Numbered from the stretch's first letter, positions 24,111 to 32,480 are shown. The stretch is 40,728 nucleotides of DNA from an uncultured Faecalicoccus sp. (GCA_902497095.1 CABVDD010000018.1:1-40728), one strand, 5' to 3'. Notes: generated by a model from the sequence alone, not told the origin. Made by a program: numbers and translations.

Positions 24111-24645
24111 TATAAAAAGTGATTTTAATGCGATTCAATGTACAAATCAGATAAAAGACGCAACCAAAAAATTTATTCATAAACAGGTATATAGAAAAAA
24201 AAGATTATTTTTACAGATGTCAATTTCTATTACTTTCATATTGTTGATCGTTGGTTTTAGTTATTGGTATTACTTTGATCCGGTTGCCGCAATCACGTTA
24301 AATGGAGATGCATCAATAGAATTACAAATAAATCGTCTAGATCGAGTAGTCAATGTTACTGCTTATAATAAACGTGGGAAAGAATGGTGTAAACAATTAA
24401 ATCCATGGAATCAATGTTATAAAGATGTTTTACAATCGTTGAATAAAAACGAGCCATTGAAAACGATCGTTCATAGTAATGATGATAAAATTTGTCAAAA
24501 AATTTATGATGATATGAAAAAGACTACAAATAAAGATATTCAGATTCACTGTGATATCGCAAAAGGGAGAAATAGAAAAAAGAATGATACTGTCTCCTGG
24601 AAAAGTAAAATTAAAAACAATAATAAACAAAAAAATCATGGTTGA
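24100..24645 (+). CDS. RsgI-like membrane protein, probable anti-sigma factor
   Basis: A 181-residue protein with a cytoplasmic N terminus (about 1-38), one span (about 41-60, LFLQMSISITFILLIVGFSY) and an outer domain. The outer segment DASIELQINRLDRVVNVTAYNKRG matches the extracellular RsgI module (NPSIELxxNRxxRVxxVxAxNxDG). Where RsgI proteins normally have Asn-Pro-Ser this one has Asn-Gly-Asp-Ala-Ser, so the Asn-Pro self-cleavage site is missing. The N-terminal RsgI_N domain is also not obvious. The start at 24100 has GGGAGG eight bases upstream; an earlier GTG at 24091 lies in that site. It overlaps the sigma gene by 11 bases. Confidence 0.65.
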   Translation: MSFDIKSDFNAIQCTNQIKDATKKFIHKQVYRKKRLFLQMSISITFILLIVGFSYWYYFDPVAAITLNGDASIELQINRLDRVVNVTAYNKRGKEWCKQLNPWNQCYKDVLQSLNKNEPLKTIVHSNDDKICQKIYDDMKKTTNKDIQIHCDIAKGRNRKKNDTVSWKSKIKNNNKQKNHG

Positions 24646-24657
24646 TGATTTTTATTT
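24632..24657 (+). terminator. Weak terminator after the RsgI-like gene
   Basis: AAAATCAT (24632-24639) pairs with ATGATTTT (24645-24652) around GGTTG, followed by TATTTG. The stem is A-T rich and so weak; read-through to the lipoprotein gene is plausible. Confidence 0.4.
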
Positions 24658-24743
24658 GTTCAACTATTTATGTAAGAAATTGATTCATCTAACCTATAGT
24701 TAAACTGTATTAGAATAGGATATTTAAGTGGGGAGGTTGACAT

Positions 24744-26342
24744 ATGAAGAAAATATCAAAGTTTGTTTTTTACATGGTATTAATTACTAGTTTTATTCTT
24801 ACGGGATGTACATTTTCTAAACATATTCCTGTAATAAATAATAATGGAGTATTCGCTTTTGATATAAGTACTGATTTGGATTTACTTTATACAAAAGATA
24901 TACAAGATCAAATTCATAACGAAATTGAATTCATGAAAAACAAAGAATCTTTTTCTTTAAAAGACCCATTGATATTGGCAAATCCCTATGGTACTAATAC
25001 GACTGGTCTGTATATTTATTTTAAAACAAGCAAAAAAGCTTCGATTTCTTATAAAGTATCAGCTGATGGTTATGATGATTTTCAAGGCACTTTAGCACAA
25101 ACAGATTCAAGAGAACATGAAGGATCAGTGATTGGAATCATTCCGGATACAAAAAATAAAATAACATTATATGCATATGATGAAGATGGTTCGTTAATCG
25201 ATTCATACGCTTTTGAATACGATGCTCCTTCTTTAATGGGAAGCAGTGAAAACTTATCACTGCAGGTAAACACTGGAACAAGTACAGAAAAATTATCAGA
25301 TGGCCTATATGCCATGTTAGGAAATCGCAGTGAAGAAAACAATGAAGAGGTCGATTTTATTCTTTTATATGATAATGATGGAATATTGCGTTCAGAAATT
25401 CCGGTTAAAAGTTATAGATCCTGCAATATTTTGTTTAAGGGCAATCTGATGTATTTTAGTACAAGTTCTTCACAAATCATTGGTATGGATGCCACAGGTT
25501 ATATACAAAAGTTTTATGATTTAGATGAATACAATCTACATCATGATTATACATTTGGTTCCAGTAATGATATGTTAGTACTAGCTACCAAAAAAGGAGA
25601 ATCAACAATTGAAGATCAAATCATACAGATTGACTTAAAAAGCGGGAATGTGACAAATCTGATAGATTTACGAAAACTGTTATCAAAATATTTTGATACA
25701 TTGAATGTAAATGAAGAAGATTTTGATTGGGTTCATGTTAACTCAATTCGTATGTTTGATACAGATAGTATCATTATTAGTTCTAGAGAAACATCAACTA
25801 TCATCAAAATTGATGATATTTATACAAATCCGACGATAGCTTATATGATTGGCTCTTCCTCTTTTTGGCAGGAAAGTGGTTATGATAATTTAGTATTAGA
25901 ACAAATAGGGGATTTTTCATTAAATGCTGGACAGCATTGTGTTGAAATTGAAAAAGATGAGTCTTTGTCTGAAGGACAATACTATTTATATTTCTTTAAT
26001 AACAATAATGCCGTTATCTCTACAAGGGATTATGATTATTCACAAGATAGACTCTATGAAGATGTCCTAAATGAAGAAAAAAACTCTTATTATGAGACAT
26101 ATTTAGTAGACGAAAGCAATAGAACATTTACACTTATAGAACAAATAGCAGTTGAGTATTCTGAATATGTTAGTTCTGTTCAAAATTATGAAGATAATAA
26201 AATTATAGATAGTGGACAGTCTTTTACAGTAGTGGAATTAGATTCAAATAATGAAGTCATTCAAACAATGGTTGGAAATGGTAGTACATGGTGGTATCGT
26301 GTATTTAAATATGATTTTAAAGATTTTTGGTTTGCAGGTTAA
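24744..26342 (+). CDS. Arylsulfotransferase-like lipoprotein (ASST family)
   Basis: A 532-residue exported protein. The N terminus is a lipoprotein signal with lipobox LTGC, lipidated at about Cys22. A beta-rich N-terminal domain (about 45-160) precedes a six-bladed propeller as in arylsulfate sulfotransferases, which move sulfate between phenols without PAPS. Candidate catalytic residues are the His in DWVHVNSIR near 332, the Arg of IISSRETSTIIKID, and the His in AGQHCVEI near 398, matching the arrangement of E. coli AssT (active-site His436). There is a single Cys besides the lipidated one and GQHC, so the DsbL/DsbI-dependent disulfide of AssT is not obvious. It is preceded by GGGGAGG. Donor and acceptor are unknown. 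Confidence 0.72.
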   Translation: MKKISKFVFYMVLITSFILTGCTFSKHIPVINNNGVFAFDISTDLDLLYTKDIQDQIHNEIEFMKNKESFSLKDPLILANPYGTNTTGLYIYFKTSKKASISYKVSADGYDDFQGTLAQTDSREHEGSVIGIIPDTKNKITLYAYDEDGSLIDSYAFEYDAPSLMGSSENLSLQVNTGTSTEKLSDGLYAMLGNRSEENNEEVDFILLYDNDGILRSEIPVKSYRSCNILFKGNLMYFSTSSSQIIGMDATGYIQKFYDLDEYNLHHDYTFGSSNDMLVLATKKGESTIEDQIIQIDLKSGNVTNLIDLRKLLSKYFDTLNVNEEDFDWVHVNSIRMFDTDSIIISSRETSTIIKIDDIYTNPTIAYMIGSSSFWQESGYDNLVLEQIGDFSLNAGQHCVEIEKDESLSEGQYYLYFFNNNNAVISTRDYDYSQDRLYEDVLNEEKNSYYETYLVDESNRTFTLIEQIAVEYSEYVSSVQNYEDNKIIDSGQSFTVVELDSNNEVIQTMVGNGSTWWYRVFKYDFKDFWFAG

Positions 26343-26377
26343 AATTTTATTTTTAGTATTTAAAACCTTTTATTTTA

Positions 26378-26416
26378 TTAGGAAACTGTTAATGGAAAAA
26401 TTACAGTTTCCTAATT
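26378..26416. terminator. Hairpin between the convergent lipoprotein gene and apbE
   Basis: TTAGGAAACTGT (26378-26389) and ACAGTTTCCTAA (26403-26414) are exact inverted copies. The T tail is poor on both sides (TTTAG forward), so it may act as a weak bidirectional terminator. The apbE stop codon lies in its right arm. Confidence 0.5.
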
Positions 26417-27523
26417 TAGAGTGATTTTATCTTTATAATTATCTGTAACATAAATATTATACTGATCTGTAGAATAATCTGGTTTAATTTTAGATGTATC
26501 TTTTGCATCGATCCATACGACACCAATATCTGGATAATTTTCTTTGATAAATTGTTGCCCTTCTTCTAAAGACATACAAAATAGAGCAGTGCTTAACGCA
26601 TCAGCTAACGTTGAATCTTTACAAAGGATAGTAACACTGCGATGGTATCTAGGCGGATAACCCGTTTTAGGATCGATAATATGAGCGTATGAAACACCAT
26701 CAACTTCATAATTGCGTTGATAATCACCACTAGTTACTATAGCTAAAGGAGTCGATGTTTCTAAGCGTAACAAAGAGGATTCTTTGTCTGGATTTTGTAT
26801 ACCAATCTTCCAGGAATCATTGGATTTATGTCCGATTAATACAACATTACCTCCAGCATTGATAAATCCTGTATGTAAACCTTTTTCTTGTAGTTTTTCA
26901 GCAGTTTTTTGTGTCGCATAGCCTTTGGCAATACCGCCGAGATCAATTTGGAATTCAGGATCTGTAAATTGAATCGTGTTTTCCTGTATTTGTATTTTAT
27001 CATTTCCAGAATGTGTTTTTGCTTGCTGAATTTCTTCATCCGTAGGAAGTTGTCCGCTTTCCTGTTGAGCGTTCTTTTCTAAACCTTCTTCTCTATATGT
27101 ATGCCATAGATCTAAAAGTTTTCCTTGTGTGATATCAAAAGCTGTATCTTTTTCATTAAATTCTAAAGAATAGACAATGAGCTCTTTTAGTTCATCATCC
27201 ACTTCAATAGGTTGGTTGTAAGCTTCATGATTTAAGGTATATACATTATGTATGCCATCATATGAATGATATTGGTCAAAAAGCTGGTTATAATGAATGA
27301 AACTTTCTTTTAAGGTGGATACATAAGAGTTAAACTCTTCTTGTGTGCAGTCAGCTTCAAAAGTGATAGAGGTATCAAAACCTATATCGGTCAATACGAT
27401 TGAATGTGTATTAGGCTTATTACCACTTTTATGTTGAATAAAATAAACAATACTGCAGATAAGGACAAAGAAACAACATGTTATGACTATCCATGTCTTA
27501 AGAGAATTATACTTTTTTTTCAT
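26411..27523 (-). CDS. apbE: FAD:protein FMN transferase
   Basis: A 370-residue exported enzyme that transfers FMN from FAD to a Thr in target flavoproteins. An N-terminal membrane anchor spans about residues 10-30 (TWIVITCCFFVLICSIVYFI). The ApbE domain shows FDITQGKLLDLW near 140, IDLGGIAKGYAT near 200, FINAGGNVVLIG near 225, IIDPKTGYPP near 285, the Asp/Thr pocket LADALSTALFCM and VVWID near the end. It is divergent from the rnf operon, whose RnfG and RnfD carry flavinylation motifs, so these are its likely targets. The start at 27523 is forced by the membrane segment. It has no Shine-Dalgarno, and its -10 box ends seven bases before the ATG. Confidence 0.93.
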   Translation of the reverse strand: MKKKYNSLKTWIVITCCFFVLICSIVYFIQHKSGNKPNTHSIVLTDIGFDTSITFEADCTQEEFNSYVSTLKESFIHYNQLFDQYHSYDGIHNVYTLNHEAYNQPIEVDDELKELIVYSLEFNEKDTAFDITQGKLLDLWHTYREEGLEKNAQQESGQLPTDEEIQQAKTHSGNDKIQIQENTIQFTDPEFQIDLGGIAKGYATQKTAEKLQEKGLHTGFINAGGNVVLIGHKSNDSWKIGIQNPDKESSLLRLETSTPLAIVTSGDYQRNYEVDGVSYAHIIDPKTGYPPRYHRSVTILCKDSTLADALSTALFCMSLEEGQQFIKENYPDIGVVWIDAKDTSKIKPDYSTDQYNIYVTDNYKDKITLN

Positions 27524-27530
27524 AATCTGT

Positions 27531-27559
27531 ATTATAGACAATCCATTATGAAAAGTCTA
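27531..27559 (-). promoter_or_regulatory. Promoter of apbE, implying a leaderless message
   Basis: On the minus strand TAGACT (27559-27554) and a perfect TATAAT (27536-27531) are separated by 17 bases. The start codon begins at 27523, so transcription should begin at or within a base or two of the ATG. Confidence 0.6.
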
Positions 27560-27660
27560 ACAAAGTATATATTTCAAACGAAAGTTACTATAAAAGATAT
27601 ATCTTTTTTTAATACTATAAATTTGAGTATTAAGATACTATTAGCGTTTCTGAAAAAATC

Positions 27661-27689
27661 TTGAAGTTACTTAATAAAAAGAATATGAT
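27661..27689 (+). promoter_or_regulatory. Promoter of the rnf operon
   Basis: TTGAAG (27661-27666) and TATGAT (27684-27689) are separated by 17 bases, 33 bases before the rnfC ATG. Confidence 0.6.
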
Positions 27690-27722
27690 AAGAAAGAACG
27701 AATTATTAGGAGGGATTTTTAT

Positions 27723-29018
27723 ATGTCACTGTTTCTGGGAGAAATGCATCATCATATTCCGGGACGTAAAGGTTTGACAGAGAAAAATGACATCATTTCT
27801 TTGATGCCGGAAAAAGAAGTCTATATCCCTTTGGCTGCAGGTGCCAATACAGACTTTGAAATCTTTGTCAGTGAAGGCGATAAGGTACAAATCGGTACCA
27901 AACTGGCGCAAACAAAGTCTGGTTTTTTTGTACCTTTGTATTCCAGCGTTTCAGGTACTTATAGAGGAATAAAAAAACGAATGAGTGCCATGTTGAAGCC
28001 GATGGATCATATGGTCATTGAATTGGATGATACACAGACAAAAACACAGTCTCTTTTGCCGTTAGATTATCATACGGCTACACGAGAAGAATGTGTTGAA
28101 CAAGTTAAACAAGCAGGGATCGTTGGCTTAGGTGGTGCCGGTTTCCCTACATATGTGAAGTATCAAAAACCAGAGGGTATTGATTGTATCATTATTAATG
28201 CAGTGGAGTGTGAGCCTTATATCACTGCAGATTATAAGATCATCATGAAGGATGTATCTCATTTTGTAATGGGATGTGAAATCTTTAAGAAAATGGCGGA
28301 TGTTTCTAAAGTGTATATTGCAATCAAGAAAACGCATCCAGATTTGATTCAGGTTGTGCAGGAAGCATTACACGATAAGCAGGGGATGGAAGTTTATCCT
28401 GTTCCCGATGTATATCCAATGGGATGGGAACGTGTTTTAGTACGTGAAATTTTACATACTGAATATGATCGACTTCCTTCTGAAGCACATACTATTATCA
28501 GTAATGCGACGACAGCGATTGCGACAGCTTATGCCTTTGAAAAAGGAGAACCAATCACAAAGAAAATTGTTACGGTTTCTGGTGAGGGAGTTAAAAATCC
28601 TTCCAATGTAGAATGTCCTGTAGGAACTCCGGTACAAGAAGTGATCAAAGCTTGTGGTGGTTATACGACAGAAAATGTTCGTTTGATTGCCGGTGGACCG
28701 ATGATGGGAAGAACGATTGTCAATGATCAGTTTGTCATTGATCGTGCAACGAATGCGATTACGATTCTTCCACATGCAGACGATGATGCCATTGCTTGTT
28801 TGCGTTGCGGTCGATGCAGTGATCATTGTCCTGCCGGATTACAACCAGTACGTATTGCCATGGCTGTTAAAGCCGGTAATGCCGAAGAAATGGAAAAGAG
28901 AGGGGCCTTGCAGTGTATTGAGTGTGGACTTTGTACATACGTGTGCCCAAGTCATATTGATGTAACTGAAAATGTTCGTAAGGCAAAACAAACAGTGATG
29001 TTGAAAAAGAAGAAGTAA
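27723..29018 (+). CDS. rnfC: Rnf complex subunit C (NADH-binding, FMN and two [4Fe-4S])
   Basis: A 431-residue peripheral subunit that passes electrons between NAD(H) and the rest of the ion-translocating ferredoxin:NAD+ oxidoreductase. The nucleotide/FMN region has GIVGLGGAGFPTYVK near residue 138 and AVECEPYITADY near 160. Two [4Fe-4S] motifs lie near the C terminus: CLRCGRCSDHCP (about 359-370) and CIECGLCTYVCP (about 398-409). The length matches the short RnfC of Clostridia rather than the long proteobacterial form. AGGAGGG precedes the ATG. It is first in the order C-D-G-E-A-B. Confidence 0.97.
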   Translation: MSLFLGEMHHHIPGRKGLTEKNDIISLMPEKEVYIPLAAGANTDFEIFVSEGDKVQIGTKLAQTKSGFFVPLYSSVSGTYRGIKKRMSAMLKPMDHMVIELDDTQTKTQSLLPLDYHTATREECVEQVKQAGIVGLGGAGFPTYVKYQKPEGIDCIIINAVECEPYITADYKIIMKDVSHFVMGCEIFKKMADVSKVYIAIKKTHPDLIQVVQEALHDKQGMEVYPVPDVYPMGWERVLVREILHTEYDRLPSEAHTIISNATTAIATAYAFEKGEPITKKIVTVSGEGVKNPSNVECPVGTPVQEVIKACGGYTTENVRLIAGGPMMGRTIVNDQFVIDRATNAITILPHADDDAIACLRCGRCSDHCPAGLQPVRIAMAVKAGNAEEMEKRGALQCIECGLCTYVCPSHIDVTENVRKAKQTVMLKKKK

Positions 29019-29031
29019 GAGAGGTCAAGCT

Positions 29032-30192
29032 ATGAAATTTAACTTTCACGTATCACCAAGTTTAAAAGGAAGCCTGACCACACAAAAGATCATGTTCGAA
29101 TTAACAGTGGGTCTGATGATTCTTTTCCTTTTATCTTGTTTCTATAATGGTACAACATATGGAACAAGTTATGTTGTACATGAAATTTTATTGTTGGCAA
29201 GTTCATTAGTTACGATGTTGATCTGTGAATCAATATTTGCCAAGATTTATAAAGAAAATCCGATAACATATTTAAAGAAATCATTTGGATGGGTTACTTG
29301 TATCATCCTGACATTAATGGTTCCTATCACGATGACAGTCTATGCATTAGTCATTGCGACAATTTTTGCCATTGTATTTGGTAAATTGTTGTTTGGAGGC
29401 TTTGGACAAAATATATTTAATCCAGCAGGTGTAGGACGAGCTGTTATTTTTGCCGCTTTTACCAGTGCTGCAGCAACAGGTATTACAACGGGAGCTACAC
29501 CAACGGCATATTTGGCAAATACATTTAATTGGCTTCCAGCTTCTGCTGAAGCATTAGATTCCTTTCTATCACAATATGGTGGTTTCATGAATCTGGCTTT
29601 AGGTTTTTACGATGGTGCTTTAGGTGAGACTTTTACATTAGCAATCATATTGATTGGTATTTGGTTTAGTGTTCGTAAGATCATCGATTGGCGAATTCCA
29701 GTTGTGTATTTAGGAACGATATGTATTTTGACAGCTGTTATTGCTGTATTAAGTGGTATTGATTCTTATAATGGTATTCCTGGTTTTATCTGGTATCCGC
29801 TTTTACATATGGTTACTGGCGGTATTGTCTTTGGTGCAGTATTCATGTTGACAGATCCAGTTACCAGTCCTACAAGTGCACAAGGTCGAGTGATCTTTGC
29901 GTTAGGTGCTGCAATCATCACTGTCTTATTGCGCTTAAAAGCAAATCTTCCAGAAGGTTGTTTATATTCCATTTTATTAATGAACATGTTTACACCAATG
30001 ATTGAAAGCAGTTTAGATGGTGTTCAGTTAGTCATGAAGAAAAAAGCCCATATTATGGCAGCTTGTTTAGCCATTTTAGGACTTGCCGTATCTTTCTATG
30101 CGGCTACTTCTGTTGAACCTGTTACAACAGCTGCTACCGCAACAGAAAAAACGGCTATGGTTCAAACAGTTAGAATGGAGGAAACATTATGA
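29032..30192 (+). CDS. rnfD: Rnf complex subunit D (membrane flavoprotein)
   Basis: A 386-residue membrane protein with about nine or ten spans. The site for covalent FMN is the TTGATPTA motif near residue 154, with the second Thr as expected attachment point. Other family marks are FGQNIFNPAGVGRA near 124-137 and MLTDPVTSPTSAQGR near 275-290. RnfD, with RnfG, carries electrons between the cytoplasmic and outer sides while Na+ or H+ is moved. GAGGT precedes the ATG. Its stop overlaps rnfG by four bases. Confidence 0.96.
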   Translation: MKFNFHVSPSLKGSLTTQKIMFELTVGLMILFLLSCFYNGTTYGTSYVVHEILLLASSLVTMLICESIFAKIYKENPITYLKKSFGWVTCIILTLMVPITMTVYALVIATIFAIVFGKLLFGGFGQNIFNPAGVGRAVIFAAFTSAAATGITTGATPTAYLANTFNWLPASAEALDSFLSQYGGFMNLALGFYDGALGETFTLAIILIGIWFSVRKIIDWRIPVVYLGTICILTAVIAVLSGIDSYNGIPGFIWYPLLHMVTGGIVFGAVFMLTDPVTSPTSAQGRVIFALGAAIITVLLRLKANLPEGCLYSILLMNMFTPMIESSLDGVQLVMKKKAHIMAACLAILGLAVSFYAATSVEPVTTAATATEKTAMVQTVRMEETL

Positions 30193-30701
30193 AAAAAATT
30201 CTTCATTTAACTTTGTTTTTAGCGATTGTTTCTGTCATTGCCGGTGGGGCATTAGCATACTTTAATGAATTGACAGCGCCTGTTATTGCCGAAAATGAGG
30301 CAAAGCAGGAAAGAGAAACTTTGTTGGAAATGTATCCGGATGCCAATGTTGAAGATTTTAAAGATGTTGATCTTTCATCAATCGAATCAAAAACGATCAA
30401 CAAAATATATTCCTATAAAGATTTCTACATTTTCAATATGAGCGTTTCTGGTTATAGTAAAGGAACAACATTCTTGGTTTCTATTGATAAAAATGATTTA
30501 AACATCGATAAATTTATTGCGATTTCTAATGGTGATACCAGTGGATTAGGAACACAGGTCTTAGATGAACCATTTAGAAAATCATTAGAAGGAAATCCGG
30601 CCGATGGACAATTGGATACGATTTCGGGGGCTACTGTTAGTTCGGGTCCTGTGGTTGATGGTATCCACGAAGCAGCCGATGTAGTAGAAAGCATGGAATA
30701 G
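30189..30701 (+). CDS. rnfG: Rnf complex subunit G (covalent FMN carrier)
   Basis: A 170-residue subunit with one N-terminal anchor (about 5-24) and an outer FMN-binding domain. The ApbE target motif is TISGATVSS near residue 148, where the Thr of SGAT should carry FMN; SNGDTSGLGTQV near 118 is the other family block. It is slightly shorter than proteobacterial RnfG. GGAGG lies before the ATG, inside rnfD. ApbE, encoded divergently upstream, is the presumed maturase. Confidence 0.95.
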   Translation: MKKILHLTLFLAIVSVIAGGALAYFNELTAPVIAENEAKQERETLLEMYPDANVEDFKDVDLSSIESKTINKIYSYKDFYIFNMSVSGYSKGTTFLVSIDKNDLNIDKFIAISNGDTSGLGTQVLDEPFRKSLEGNPADGQLDTISGATVSSGPVVDGIHEAADVVESME

Positions 30702-30711
30702 GAGGCAGATC

Positions 30712-31362
30712 ATGGATCAGTTAAAAAATTTTAAAAATGGTTTGATCAAAGATAATCCAGTTTTCTCGTTATTTCTAGGAATCTGCTCGACTCTTGCGAT
30801 CACTACCAGTATCAATAATGCGATTGGTATGGGAGTTTCAGTAATCATTGTATTAACAATGTCCAATGTGATCATTTCCATGATTCGAAAAATTACTCCG
30901 GATGAAATACGAATCCCGGTTTATATTGTGATCATTGCGACATTGGTAACGATCATTCAGATGTTGATTCAAGCTTTTGCACCAGCTTTAAATGAAAGCT
31001 TAGGTGTATTTATTCCTTTGATCGTTGTAAACTGTATCATTTTGGGACGTGCTGAAAGTTTTGCCAGTAAAAATGGTATTTTAGCCAGTGCTATAGATGG
31101 AATTGGTATGGGACTTGGTTACACTCTTGCGGTTTTATCAATGTCCATTATTCGTGAAGTGCTTTCTACAGGTGGTATATTGATCACTAATCCATTTAAT
31201 ACAGCGCAAGTTATATTGAATGTGACGTTATTTCCTGAAGATTACACAATTTCTTTATTTGGATCACCAGTAGGTGCCTTTATTACATTTGCTTGTTTAG
31301 CCTCAGCTTTAGGTGCTTATAAAGCACACCTTGAAGCAAAGGAAAAAGCGAAGGAGAAGTAG
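30712..31362 (+). CDS. rnfE: Rnf complex subunit E
   Basis: A 216-residue integral membrane subunit with six spans, homologous to NqrD. Family sequences include NPVFSLFLGICSTLAITTS near residues 15-33, APALNESLGVFIPLIVVNC near 91, ILGRAESFAS, and DGIGMGLGYT. Together with RnfA it forms the pseudo-symmetric membrane core that binds the iron centre between the two subunits. The C terminus is a charged tail (LEAKEKAKEK). AGGAGG precedes the ATG. Confidence 0.96.
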   Translation: MDQLKNFKNGLIKDNPVFSLFLGICSTLAITTSINNAIGMGVSVIIVLTMSNVIISMIRKITPDEIRIPVYIVIIATLVTIIQMLIQAFAPALNESLGVFIPLIVVNCIILGRAESFASKNGILASAIDGIGMGLGYTLAVLSMSIIREVLSTGGILITNPFNTAQVILNVTLFPEDYTISLFGSPVGAFITFACLASALGAYKAHLEAKEKAKEK

Positions 31363-31365
31363 GAT

Positions 31366-31941
31366 ATGAGTGAGTTAGTAACATTATTGGTAACAAGTGT
31401 ATTGATCAATAACGTCATTTTAAATCAATTCTTAGGTATGTGTCCGTTTATGGGCGTTTCTAAAAAAAAATCAAGTGCTTTAGGTATGGGCGTTGCCGTT
31501 GTGTTTGTTATTGTGGTAGCAGCCTTGGTTACCTATGCTTTATATTACTTGGTTTTGGTTCCAATTGGATTAGAGTTTATGGAACTGATTACTTTTATCT
31601 TAGTTATCGCATCTTTGGTACAGTTAACAGAGATGTTCATTAAAAAGTACAGTCCAAGTCTATATAAATCTTTAGGAGTTTATCTTCCTTTGATCACTAC
31701 CAACTGTGTTGTATTAAATGTTTGTTTGGTCAATATCACAAATGCTTATGATTTTTCACATATGTTAGTATATTCTATAGGTACTCCACTAGGCTTTGCT
31801 CTTGTACTTTATATTTTTTCAACAATTCGTGAACGTTTGGAATTAAGCAGTGTACCTTCTGCATTTAAAGGAAACGGAATTGCTTTGATTTGCGCTGCCA
31901 TTATGTCTATGGCCTTTTCTGGACTAGCAGGTATCGTATAA
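31366..31941 (+). CDS. rnfA: Rnf complex subunit A
   Basis: A 191-residue integral membrane subunit with six spans, homologous to NqrE. Family marks are VLINNVILNQFLGMCPFMGVSKK near residues 13-35 with the conserved Cys of the intramembrane iron site, YLPLITTNCVVLNVCL near 105 with the matching Cys, and SIGTPLGFALVLYIFSTIRERLE. It pairs with RnfE. GAAGGAG precedes the ATG. Its TAA shares one base with the start of the next small gene. Confidence 0.96.
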   Translation: MSELVTLLVTSVLINNVILNQFLGMCPFMGVSKKKSSALGMGVAVVFVIVVAALVTYALYYLVLVPIGLEFMELITFILVIASLVQLTEMFIKKYSPSLYKSLGVYLPLITTNCVVLNVCLVNITNAYDFSHMLVYSIGTPLGFALVLYIFSTIRERLELSSVPSAFKGNGIALICAAIMSMAFSGLAGIV

Positions 31942-32126
31942 TGAAATATCTTTTAGCAGCATTGTTCTTTGGAGCTCTGGTATTGATTTATATCGTTTTA
32001 TATTTATTGAATAAGAAAACACCATTACCAGAAGGATGTGAAGATCTGAAAGCCGATTGTGAAGGTTGTCATGATTTCTCCTGCTCACACAATCCTGCTC
32101 ATCATACGAAGAAAGAAGGAGAATAG
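31941..32126 (+). CDS. Small Cys-rich membrane protein inside the rnf operon
   Basis: A 61-residue protein with one N-terminal span (about 3-23) and a short tail holding four cysteines, C33, C40, C43 and C48 (CX6CX2CX4C), then a His-rich end (HNPAHHTKK). Its ATG overlaps the rnfA stop (TAATG), and it ends three bases before rnfB, so it is translated with the complex. It resembles the FeoB-associated Cys-rich membrane protein type in size and pattern. The cysteines could hold an iron-sulfur cluster or a metal. A role in electron transfer with the shortened RnfB is inference. Confidence 0.75.
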   Translation: MKYLLAALFFGALVLIYIVLYLLNKKTPLPEGCEDLKADCEGCHDFSCSHNPAHHTKKEGE

Positions 32127-32129
32127 GAT

Positions 32130-32447
32130 ATGTTGAATACGATTTTGATTGCGGTTGTTATGATGCTTGTACTAGGAGGACTTTTAGGATTAGGTTTAGG
32201 CTTTGCCGATCGATTTTTAAAAGTGGAAGCGGATGAACGTGTAGAAAAAGTAACAAGTATGCTTCCTGGCTATAACTGCGGAGGTTGTGGTTATCCGGGA
32301 TGTTCAGGAATGGCTGAAGCCATGGTAACACAAGAGGTAAATACGTTTTTATGTAAACCTTGTAAACCGGATAAAAAACAGGAAATTATTGATTATTTAA
32401 AAAATACACCGGGTCCGGATGGATCTACAGTAGAAATAAAAGGTTAA
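32130..32447 (+). CDS. rnfB: Rnf complex subunit B, short form lacking the ferredoxin domain
   Basis: A 105-residue protein consisting only of the RnfB N-terminal part: one anchor (about 4-25) and the [4Fe-4S] module NCGGCGYPGCSGMAEAM with C50, C53, C58 and C75 (plus C78). Usual RnfB proteins continue with a domain carrying two more [4Fe-4S] clusters, which receive electrons from ferredoxin. Here the frame ends in TAA followed at once by a terminator, and no remnant of the missing domain lies downstream, so this is not a frameshift. It is last in the rnf operon. Confidence 0.9.
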   Translation: MLNTILIAVVMMLVLGGLLGLGLGFADRFLKVEADERVEKVTSMLPGYNCGGCGYPGCSGMAEAMVTQEVNTFLCKPCKPDKKQEIIDYLKNTPGPDGSTVEIKG

Positions 32448-32480
32448 AAAAAATCTGGTCATTGCGATCAGATTTTTTTA
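32446..32480. terminator. Bidirectional terminator between rnfB and rqcH
   Basis: AAAAAAATCTGGTC (32447-32460) pairs with GATCAGATTTTTTT (32466-32479), with one wobble; T runs exist on both strands. The rqcH stop lies in the right arm. Confidence 0.85.

Noticed and set aside
27404..27664. 86-residue plus-strand ORF between apbE and rnfC
   Set aside because: It overlaps the apbE N terminus on the other strand and both promoters, with no ribosome-binding site and low-complexity AT-rich composition.
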